From Sedimentisphaerales bacterium (GTDB taxonomy: Bacteria > Planctomycetota > Phycisphaerae > Sedimentisphaerales > SM23-30): a DNA stretch of 12,922 bases. The stretch lies in the NCBI GenBank assembly GCA_030636065.1, contig DAOVXR010000018.1:1-12922 (forward strand), given 5' to 3'. A program made the position numbers and the translations under genes. Shown here piece after piece: positions 7,706 to 12,922 of the stretch (the first letter of the stretch is position 1; each line of letters starts with the position of its first letter). The notes under the pieces were generated by a model. The model ran no database searches, had not been told where the DNA came from, and worked only from the letters and a program-made list of their open reading frames with translations.

Positions 7706-8323
7706 CTAAAGCGGTTTGATCCGTATTTCACGGACGACAATCTTCATAGGACCGAACTTCCGTCCGGGGTGTACCTGAAACCCGATATGGCCCGCGTCCG
7801 TAGTGTTATCGTGTACGTCGGCGACCTGATGGTCGTTCAGCCAAATCTGAAGATGATCCCCTTTGGCGCGAATGACCATCGTATTCCAACCGTTCTTATC
7901 GACAATACTTTTGTCCGTGTTCATAGCGAGGAACATCTTGCCCGGACAGTATAAAGTACCTGAGTAACATTCCGGTTTTTTGTATTCCAGGATATCGCTC
8001 TGGTAGGCGACATTGGGCGACTGATAACGGAACCAGATTCCGCTATTGCAGGGCCACTCTGCCCGATACGTAACGCTGAGCGAAAAATCTTTATATGTAG
8101 CTTGCGTAAAAAGATCACCGGGCGCGTTCTTATCGCCCTGAATACCGACAATACAGCCGTCCTGAATCGTCCATTTGGCTTTACCGCTGGTTTTCCAGCC
8201 GGTCAGGTCTTTGCCGTTAAATATTGCCTGATAGCCCGCTAAGTGATCTTGGGGGCCATTGCCACAGCCGCTGATAAACACCAAAGTTAATAAAGCTACA
8301 AGCCGGAAACATCTTTTCAACAT
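7706..8323 (-). CDS. DUF1080 / 3-keto-disaccharide hydrolase lipoprotein
   Basis: A 205-residue lipoprotein of the DUF1080 (3-keto-disaccharide hydrolase) family. A lipoprotein signal with lipobox ISGC places the modified cysteine at residue 20. The concanavalin-like domain covers about 31-205 with family motifs FNGKDLTGW (35-43), NSGIWFRY (93-100), DILEYK (110-115), GWNTMVIRAKGDHLQIWLN (145-163) and GHIGFQVHPG (178-187), ending REIRIKPL. Characterised relatives cleave 3-keto-glycosides made by Gfo/Idh/MocA-type dehydrogenases, which suits the gene at 155-1513. An upstream in-frame ATG at 8362 would add 13 residues encoded by a palindromic repeat, so it is rejected in favour of the ATG at 8323, which has a good ribosome binding site and gives a normal lipoprotein signal. 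It lies 81 nt downstream of purB on the same strand and could be read through from it. Confidence 0.9.
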   Translation of the reverse strand: MLKRCFRLVALLTLVFISGCGNGPQDHLAGYQAIFNGKDLTGWKTSGKAKWTIQDGCIVGIQGDKNAPGDLFTQATYKDFSLSVTYRAEWPCNSGIWFRYQSPNVAYQSDILEYKKPECYSGTLYCPGKMFLAMNTDKSIVDKNGWNTMVIRAKGDHLQIWLNDHQVADVHDNTTDAGHIGFQVHPGRKFGPMKIVVREIRIKPL

Positions 8324-8329
8324 TTTTAA

Positions 8330-8334
8330 CTCCT
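8330..8334 (-). promoter_or_regulatory. Ribosome binding site that fixes the DUF1080 start
   Basis: AGGAG on the minus strand, 6 nt upstream of the ATG at 8323. It is the best Shine-Dalgarno sequence in the window and shows that the longer frame from 8362 is not the true start. Confidence 0.8.
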
Positions 8335-8343
8335 GTTTGTATC

Positions 8344-8391
8344 GCAGGCGTCTCGCCTGCAATTAATAGTTATGTAGGATAGGCTTCAGCC
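8344..8391. repeat. Palindromic repeats between purB and the DUF1080 gene
   Basis: GCAGGCG/CGCCTGC forms a perfect 7-bp stem with a 3-nt loop at 8344-8360. About 20 nt further on, TGTAGGATAGGCTTCAGCCC contains GGCT/AGCC (8382-8391), a degenerate version of a GGGCTTCAGCCC-type palindrome. The TGTAGG lead-in resembles the minus-strand reading of the repeats at 2524-2534 and 2628-2638. The position, downstream of purB and upstream of the DUF1080 ribosome binding site, would also suit a transcript-processing or attenuating hairpin, but there is no T-run. Confidence 0.65.
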
Positions 8392-8404
8392 CATGCTGTC
8401 CAAC

Positions 8405-9847
8405 TCAAACCTGCAATTCCATCTCCGCTGCCCGGGCATATTTCCGGAACTTACGTTTGATTGGCCCCACAACCCCACGAAGAAACTCGTCCACTTGTTC
8501 GGGTGCTCTGCCGATATAATGTTTCGCCTTGAGCACGTCCCTGAAATCGATCTGTGCGAAGGCCGGATCATTTTTCAGTCTTTTTATCAGATCGTTAGCT
8601 CGGCCGTGTTGTTTAACCTCAGCCGCCGCGGCCATGCTGTGTTTGCGAATTGCTTCGTGCAACTGCTGTCGATCACCGCCGGCATTGACTGCGGCCATGA
8701 TGATATTTTCCGTTGCCATAAACGGCAGTTCCGCCTGAATTGCCGCGGCAATCACTTTCGGATACACAACCAGCCCATCCACTACGTTGGTCAGAATACA
8801 GAGAATCGCGTCCACAGCCAAAAACGCCTCGGCCACGGCCAAACGTTTATTCGCCGAATCGTCTAATGTCCGTTCGAACCACTGCTCGGCAGCGGTCATT
8901 GCCGGCGACGAAGTCAGGCTGATGACATATCGCGACAGACTTGCGATACGCTCGCTCCGCATGGGATTACGTTTATAAGCCATTGCGGAAGAGCCGATCT
9001 GGGTTTTTTCGAAAGGTTCCTCGATTTGTTTCAGATGGGCAAGCAGCCGCACATCATTACTGATCTTGTGGGCCGATTGCGCGATTCCACAAAGGCTTGC
9101 CAGCACATTGGCGTCGATTTTACGGTTATACGTCTGACCTGAAACAGGCGCGGTGTTTTTAAAGCCCATTTTGGCCGCGACCATTTTTTCAAGCCGGGCA
9201 ACTTTTTTGTGATTGCCGTCGAACAGTTTCAGGAAGGAGGCTTGTGTCCCTGTTGTGCCCTTTACGCCACGGAAGCAGATCGTGTCGATTCGATAATGGA
9301 TTTCTTCGACGTCGAGCACAAAATCATAGCACCAGAGAGTGGCCCTTTTGCCTGCCGTAGTAAGCTGAGCCGGCTGAAAATGGGTATAGCCTAAGGTGGC
9401 CAGTTTCCGATGGCGTTTTGCGAACTGCCCAAGTAATTCAATGACTCGCAGCAATCGTGTCCGGACCAGCTCCAGGCCCTTGCGCATCTGGATCAGGTCG
9501 GTATTATCACCCACAAAAGCGCTTGTCGCTCCGAGGTGGATGATCGGTCGTGCCAATGGTGCGGCATCGCCGAAGGCGTGAACATGCGCCATTACATCAT
9601 GGCGAAACTTCTTTTCGTATCGGGCCGCGCGGTTGAAATCGATATCGTCTAAATTACGCCGCATCTGCGCCAACTGTCGGGTGGTAACAGGCAAGCCCAA
9701 CTCGGCCTGGCTCTGGGCCAACGCCAGCCACAATTGTCGCCACGTGCCGAATTTAAATCGAGGCGAAAAGATTCCCAACATCTCATTCGAACTGTAACGG
9801 CTGATCAACGGATTTTCATACACGTCCTGATTTGTTCGTTTTCTCAT
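8405..9847 (-). CDS. purB: Adenylosuccinate lyase, animal-type
   Basis: A 480-residue adenylosuccinate lyase, a cytoplasmic homotetramer that removes fumarate from SAICAR and from adenylosuccinate in purine synthesis. The fumarate-lyase signature [11 protein letters not shown] is at 285-295, the catalytic histidine lies in [12 protein letters not shown] (151-162, H156), and a second conserved histidine region is RHDVMAHVH (82-90). From recall, the protein tracks the human ADSL sequence closely from residue 10 to near the end, including [42 protein letters not shown] and VVYPKV, and it is about as long as human ADSL. This is the long form, distinct from the shorter Bacillus/Thermotoga-type PurB (about 430 residues). 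There is no ribosome binding site, and the promoter abuts the ATG. No other purine gene is nearby; the DUF1080 gene follows downstream. Confidence 0.96.
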   Translation of the reverse strand: MRKRTNQDVYENPLISRYSSNEMLGIFSPRFKFGTWRQLWLALAQSQAELGLPVTTRQLAQMRRNLDDIDFNRAARYEKKFRHDVMAHVHAFGDAAPLARPIIHLGATSAFVGDNTDLIQMRKGLELVRTRLLRVIELLGQFAKRHRKLATLGYTHFQPAQLTTAGKRATLWCYDFVLDVEEIHYRIDTICFRGVKGTTGTQASFLKLFDGNHKKVARLEKMVAAKMGFKNTAPVSGQTYNRKIDANVLASLCGIAQSAHKISNDVRLLAHLKQIEEPFEKTQIGSSAMAYKRNPMRSERIASLSRYVISLTSSPAMTAAEQWFERTLDDSANKRLAVAEAFLAVDAILCILTNVVDGLVVYPKVIAAAIQAELPFMATENIIMAAVNAGGDRQQLHEAIRKHSMAAAAEVKQHGRANDLIKRLKNDPAFAQIDFRDVLKAKHYIGRAPEQVDEFLRGVVGPIKRKFRKYARAAEMELQV

Positions 9848-9853
9848 AGCTAC

Positions 9854-9882
9854 AGTTTAGCGAGCAGACCATCACCGGTCAA
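9854..9882 (-). promoter_or_regulatory. purB: Predicted purB promoter, leaderless arrangement
   Basis: On the minus strand TTGACC (9882-9877, 5 of 6 matches) is followed after 17 nt by TAAACT (9859-9854, 4 of 6). Six bases then separate the -10 from the ATG at 9847, so transcription should start at the start codon itself. The absence of any Shine-Dalgarno sequence agrees with this. Confidence 0.5.
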
Positions 9883-9939
9883 TAGCGTCCTTTTTCTATT
9901 AGATAACCGTCTTTTGTGGGCAGTCCGATCATCAAGGCC

Positions 9940-9968
9940 TTGACATAATCGCCCAAATATGAAATGAT
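9940..9968 (+). promoter_or_regulatory. Predicted promoter of the ECF sigma operon
   Basis: TTGACA (9940-9945) is followed after 17 nt by AATGAT (9963-9968, 4 of 6 matches). This would start transcription near 9975, about 15 nt before the sigma gene ATG, leaving room for the AGGTG ribosome binding site at 9979-9983. The -35 is of housekeeping type; I see no clear ECF-type GGAAC box, so autoregulation is not evident. Confidence 0.4.
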
Positions 9969-9989
9969 GACGTTATATAGGTGTTTTGA

Positions 9990-10646
9990 ATGAAAAAAAT
10001 AAAAAGTTATCAACCCGGTGGAACCGATTACGCTGCCAATTGTCCAAAGGTAAGTAACGAAGCAAGTTATGACTCGGAGCTTGCCGAGGATGAGGCTCTG
10101 ATTGCTCGCTGTCGTACGGGCAATATGGTTGCCTTCGGCCAACTGATCGAAAGATACCAGGATCGGCTTTTCAACGCTGTCTCTCGCATGGTCGGCAACC
10201 AGGATGACGCACTGGAAATTACCCAGGAGACGTTTTATAGGGCCATGAAGGGTCTGAAGAAGTTTCGCGGCAGTGCCGGTTTTTTTACCTGGCTGTATCG
10301 CATCGGTATGAATTTGTGCATCAACCACTATCGGCGTAGCCGGCGAGTGCATATTACTTCGTTGCAAAGCGGACACGATGTTATGGGCCGTCAGGCAGAC
10401 CATTTGGCGGCAATGGCCCGGTCGGGCGAATATTCGCCTGACAAGCAGGTGCAGATTAAGGAAAGTTATGATCGTGTCCTGACAGCGATGGAAACACTTG
10501 AGCCGGACGCTCGTGCGGTTGTGGTACTGCGTGATATTGAGCAGTTGCACTATGGCCAAATCGCGCAAATTTTGGAACTGCCCATAGGCACAGTGAAAAG
10601 CCGACTCTCACGGGCTCGTAGCGCCCTGCGTGAACAACTGCTCTGA
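9990..10646 (+). CDS. ECF-family RNA polymerase sigma factor
   Basis: A 218-residue sigma-70 family protein with only regions 2 and 4, hence extracytoplasmic-function type. Region 2 spans about 46-117: AFGQLIERYQDRLFNAV, then DDALEITQETFYRAMKGL (core-binding helix, 2.2) and FFTWLYRIGMNLCINHYRR (2.3-2.4, -10 recognition). Region 4 spans about 160-215: TLEPDARAVVVLRD, then a helix-turn-helix with YGQIAQILELPIGTVKSRLSRAR for -35 recognition. Residues 1-34 are a non-conserved extension; a later start is possible, but AGGTG sits 6 nt before this ATG. The next gene, 41 nt downstream, encodes a single-pass membrane protein that looks like its anti-sigma factor. The regulon and inducing signal cannot be read here. 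Confidence 0.93.
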   Translation: MKKIKSYQPGGTDYAANCPKVSNEASYDSELAEDEALIARCRTGNMVAFGQLIERYQDRLFNAVSRMVGNQDDALEITQETFYRAMKGLKKFRGSAGFFTWLYRIGMNLCINHYRRSRRVHITSLQSGHDVMGRQADHLAAMARSGEYSPDKQVQIKESYDRVLTAMETLEPDARAVVVLRDIEQLHYGQIAQILELPIGTVKSRLSRARSALREQLL

Positions 10647-10687
10647 AATACAAGAATTGTCGATAACATACTATAAATCAGGGACTT

Positions 10688-12013
10688 ATGGCTGATAAAA
10701 ACATGCGTTATAATAAAGCTGAACTTGTTGAGACCCTTAGCGCCTACCTTGACGGCGAACTCTCACCGAGCCTGACGGAAAAGGTGGAACGGCAGCTTGC
10801 CGACGATCCCCAGGTGCGGCAATTACTTGATGAGCTTCGCCGGGTATCCGACAGCCTCAAAGGACTGCCGCGGGTTGCCGCTCCGGACGACCTGGCCGAG
10901 GGAGTCATTCAGCAGCTTGAACGCGATCTGTTGCTCGATCAGGGTGATGTCCTGGCCGAAATGGCCGGCCGAAATCATTTACGCCTTCGCCGGTTCCTCG
11001 CTGCCGCCGCCGTGCTCATATTGGCAGGTGCTATCGTTACCATTGTCTATAATGTTCTGAGCCAATCGCCGAACGGTTCGGCCCCTGTTATTCAGCCGGA
11101 AGCCGTCGCAATGGCTCCGGACGAAACGCCAATCTCAAAGACAATCTCTCCTTTAGCCACTGATGCCGGCGAGACTGACACCGATACCCTGAAAGCCGCT
11201 TTGTTCCGGATAAACCTGAGCCAATTGCGAATGGTGGTCAATACTCCCGATGTGCCGACGCTTGGTGTACGCCTGGACCAGATGTTCCGGGATTTGCAGA
11301 TCGATAATGTATTCCGCGAATATGTCGGCCTGAGTAGCTGTCGTTTTTCTCTTGTTTGCCCGACAGATACGTTCAGGCAGTTTTTTCAGAATCTCAAGAA
11401 CGCTGAAAATCGAATTGATATTGTCGTAACCGACGAGACTGCCGGCCGTGAAATTACGGTCCAAAACGCTACTGAAGAGCAGGCCTTGGTACTGGCCGGC
11501 GAGGCCAACCCGTTGATACAGGTTGCCCAGGCCCTGCGTTTTACCACCGTGGAGCACAGGGGCGATTTTGACCGTCAGGATAATAATGACACCCCGGAGT
11601 TGCTCCGGTTATTCGCTCAGGTGGAACCGGACCTGACCGGCCTGCAACCGCTGGCCCCACCGATTGACACAGCCCCTTTCTCTGATGTCGAAGATGTTCA
11701 TTCTGAAGACGTCCCCCGTATTGCCGCCAACGAACCACCCCCGACAACACTTTTTGGCCAAGCCGACCGTCCGAAACCTCCCACGCCTACTGATACGCCG
11801 ACCCGGGAAGACCAAACCAAAACCAACCCATCCCAGCCGGCACGGATGATCGCACTGGTTCTAATCCTGCAGGGTCTGGAACAACCTGAACCGCCGACCA
11901 CAACCCGGAACATCCCGCCAATAGAGGCAGTTAACACCCCCACGAAAAACCCTTACCTCGAAGATAACGATCAAATCCCCATCTCTCCCAAACCATCCGA
12001 TCCCAATAATTAA
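10688..12013 (+). CDS. Putative membrane anti-sigma factor with proline-rich extracytoplasmic tail
   Basis: A 441-residue protein cotranscribed with the ECF sigma gene. The first 85 residues resemble anti-sigma cytoplasmic domains (LSAYLDGELSP at 17-27, then helices to LLLDQ), but there is no HxxxCxxC zinc motif; the domain has no cysteine at all. One transmembrane helix is at about 103-124, preceded by basic residues (RLRRF), which puts the rest outside the cytoplasm. Residues 165-290 look folded, with two cysteines (218 and 224), and about 320-441 are rich in Pro, Thr and Asp, probably disordered. A short hydrophobic strand (RMIALVLILQGL, 386-397) interrupts this tail. It probably holds the sigma factor at the membrane until a signal arrives. 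The role is inferred from operon position and topology. The purine-rich CAGGGA before the ATG is unusually close, only 3 nt away. Confidence 0.75.
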   Translation: MADKNMRYNKAELVETLSAYLDGELSPSLTEKVERQLADDPQVRQLLDELRRVSDSLKGLPRVAAPDDLAEGVIQQLERDLLLDQGDVLAEMAGRNHLRLRRFLAAAAVLILAGAIVTIVYNVLSQSPNGSAPVIQPEAVAMAPDETPISKTISPLATDAGETDTDTLKAALFRINLSQLRMVVNTPDVPTLGVRLDQMFRDLQIDNVFREYVGLSSCRFSLVCPTDTFRQFFQNLKNAENRIDIVVTDETAGREITVQNATEEQALVLAGEANPLIQVAQALRFTTVEHRGDFDRQDNNDTPELLRLFAQVEPDLTGLQPLAPPIDTAPFSDVEDVHSEDVPRIAANEPPPTTLFGQADRPKPPTPTDTPTREDQTKTNPSQPARMIALVLILQGLEQPEPPTTTRNIPPIEAVNTPTKNPYLEDNDQIPISPKPSDPNN

Positions 12014-12039
12014 TTCCTGTTGCGAAAATGGCTTTTGTC

Positions 12040-12127
12040 ATTCCTGCGAAGCATGCCCCTGCGAAGGCAGGGGGCAGGAATCCATCTTCTTTGCTCTGGC
12101 CCCCTGTCTTCGCGGGGATCAGGGGGT
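12040..12127. repeat. Nested palindromic repeats downstream of the anti-sigma gene
   Basis: An outer stem ATTCCTGC/GCAGGAAT (12040-12047 and 12074-12081) encloses a complete inner hairpin CCCCTGC-GAAG-GCAGGGG (12056-12073). The 9-mer CCTGCGAAG occurs in both layers (12043-12051 and 12058-12066), as if one repeat copy had inserted into or duplicated within another. A third element at 12100-12126 has a 7-bp stem CCCCCTG/CAGGGGG whose interior (CCCCTGTCTTCGCGGGG) is a diverged, inverted relative of the inner hairpin. The unit resembles the ATTCCTGCGAAGGCAGGAAT-type intergenic repeats found in many bacteria. It may also act as a transcription terminator for the sigma operon, although no T-run follows. 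Confidence 0.75.
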
Positions 12128-12168
12128 AAAACCGCTGTAAAACACATGTTTTCAAGTGGGTTTCGTAC

Positions 12169-12197
12169 TTGACAAAAAGTTCGACACTTCGTACAAT
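12169..12197 (+). promoter_or_regulatory. Strong predicted promoter of the DtxR/MntR-type regulator
   Basis: A perfect TTGACA (12169-12174) is followed after exactly 17 nt by TACAAT (12192-12197, 5 of 6 matches), the best promoter match in the window. Transcription would start near 12204, leaving an untranslated leader of about 74 nt. The heptamer TTCGTAC occurs at 12162-12168 and 12188-12194, next to the -35 and overlapping the -10, and may be a regulator-binding direct repeat. Confidence 0.65.
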
Positions 12198-12203
12198 TCG
12201 CTT

Positions 12204-12216
12204 GTGTTGTCAACAC
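12204..12216. promoter_or_regulatory. Operator-like palindrome at the predicted transcription start
   Basis: GTGTTG-T-CAACAC is a perfect 6-bp inverted repeat around one central base, seven bases after the -10 box. A repressor bound here would block initiation, and the product of the downstream gene is an obvious candidate. The site does not match the known DtxR (TTAGGTTAGSCTAACCTAA-like) or MntR consensus. Confidence 0.4.
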
Positions 12217-12277
12217 CTTTTAATTGATTTTGGCTTCCGCGACGAGCCGTGCCAGCTAATAAAAAGAGCATAACCTT

Positions 12278-12922
12278 ATGGTACAAAAGACGTTAAGTCA
12301 TAGTTTGGAAGACTACATCGAGGCTATTTACCAGCTTTGTCAGGACAAGCCCATGGCCCATGCCAACCATATCGCCGAGTATCTCGGCGTCGGCAAAAGC
12401 AGTGTGTCCTGGGCTTTGAGCCAGTTATCGAAAAAGGGACTTGTCAATTATACTCCTTACGAAGCCATTACCCTGACCGACAAGGGCCGTAAGTTCGGCC
12501 GTCGTGTGGCTCAGCGACATCAGGCAATAAAAGGTTTCCTTATGGACGTATTGGCCATTAATGAGAAAACCGCCGAGGCCAATGCCTGTCGTATGGAGCA
12601 TGTTCTTGATAAGGAAGTGCTCCAGCGAATGAAACAGTTCGAGGGTTTTCTGGAACACTGTCCTCGTGCCGGCCGCGAATGGATGAAGGGGTTCGGCACC
12701 TTCTGTCAGCAGGGTCGGTTGCAGGAAAATTGCCCACAGTGTATCGCCGAATGTATCGGTCATTTGCAGAGTCAGGCCGTTGTCGTCCCATCGCAGCGTG
12801 AATCCGACGACCAGGCCCTGCCGAAAGTTACCAAGGATCGCGACCGGAAAATCCTTACCAGGCTCAAGTTGGTACAGAAAGAAGGGGGGCATCCTTTATC
12901 TGTTTTGGAGTTGGCGATAGCC
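12278..12922 (+). CDS. DtxR/MntR-family metal-dependent transcriptional regulator (3' end outside window)
   Basis: The frame stays open for 215 codons to the last base, so the gene is partial. The N-terminus is a winged helix-turn-helix: SLEDYIEAIYQL (9-20), AEYLGVGKSSVSWALSQL (33-50) and the wing up to LTDKGRKFG. A dimerisation and metal-binding domain follows, with RHQAIKGFL (80-88) and ANACRMEHVL (101-110). D12 and E15 align with MntR D8 and E11, while C104, E107 and H108 align with DtxR C102, E105 and H106, and H81 with DtxR H79 / MntR H77. This mix leaves Fe or Mn specificity open. After residue 127 a less familiar extension has cysteines at 128, 143, 152, 155 and 159, possibly a second metal site. 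Such proteins repress metal uptake genes when metal is bound; any target gene lies outside the window. The ribosome binding site (AAAAGAG, 12262-12268) is weak and rather distant. Confidence 0.88.
   Translation, partial: MVQKTLSHSLEDYIEAIYQLCQDKPMAHANHIAEYLGVGKSSVSWALSQLSKKGLVNYTPYEAITLTDKGRKFGRRVAQRHQAIKGFLMDVLAINEKTAEANACRMEHVLDKEVLQRMKQFEGFLEHCPRAGREWMKGFGTFCQQGRLQENCPQCIAECIGHLQSQAVVVPSQRESDDQALPKVTKDRDRKILTRLKLVQKEGGHPLSVLELAIA

Noticed and set aside
9879..10568. A 229-codon open frame on the minus strand opposite the sigma factor gene
   Set aside because: It overlaps a clear ECF sigma gene almost completely, has no recognisable domain, and its composition is that of an antisense shadow.
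12040..12127. CRISPR array or insertion sequence
   Set aside because: The repeats are nested and inverted with no regular spacers, and no transposase or cas gene is present.
12425..12892. A 155-codon minus-strand open frame at the right end
   Set aside because: It lies opposite the DtxR/MntR-type gene, whose forward frame has clear family motifs and stays open to the window edge.

Overview
The gene content points to a Planctomycetota bacterium, most likely in or near the Phycisphaerae. The signs are a Tat-exported Gfo/Idh/MocA oxidoreductase, a DUF6807 (Pfam 'PmoA' family) protein, a very large exported PQQ-type beta-propeller protein, a DUF1080/3-keto-disaccharide hydrolase lipoprotein, and an ECF sigma/anti-sigma pair. 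The phylum is inferred from gene families, not from a marker gene. I find no rRNA, tRNA, transposase or CRISPR array.

Layout. (1) 1-154: leader with no complete gene. (2) 155-2495 (+): a Gfo/Idh/MocA oxidoreductase followed by a DUF6807 lipoprotein gene broken at a run of seven T (1712-1718). The two halves join through a -1 shift at a canonical slippery heptamer, so this is a pseudogene, a sequencing error or programmed frameshifting. (3) 2496-2681: convergent intergenic region full of short palindromes. (4) 2682-6572 (-): a 1296-residue protein read as beta-propeller, methyltransferase-like Rossmann domain, second beta-propeller and malectin-like domain. (5) 6573-6676: divergent promoter region. 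(6) 6677-7684 (+): ROK sugar kinase. (7) 7706-9847 (-): purB, whose product closely resembles animal adenylosuccinate lyase, then a DUF1080 lipoprotein with palindromic repeats between them. (8) 9990-12013 (+): ECF sigma factor and a membrane protein that is probably its anti-sigma factor. (9) 12014-12277: nested palindromic repeats, then a strong promoter with an operator-like palindrome. (10) 12278 to the end: a DtxR/MntR-family metalloregulator cut off by the window edge.

How it fits together. The oxidoreductase, DUF6807 protein, propeller protein, DUF1080 lipoprotein and ROK kinase form a plausible sugar-processing set: oxidation and cleavage of glycosides outside the cytoplasm, carbohydrate binding by the malectin-like module, and phosphorylation of the released sugar in the cytoplasm. 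They sit in several transcription units, so the link is contextual. The sigma/anti-sigma pair and the metalloregulator look like separate regulatory units. purB is a housekeeping purine gene.

The observations most worth a second look are the frameshift at T_TTT_TTG, the methyltransferase-like domain inside an exported propeller protein, predicted leaderless starts for purB and the ROK kinase, the mixed MntR/DtxR-type metal site with a cysteine-rich extension, and the nested palindromic repeats.
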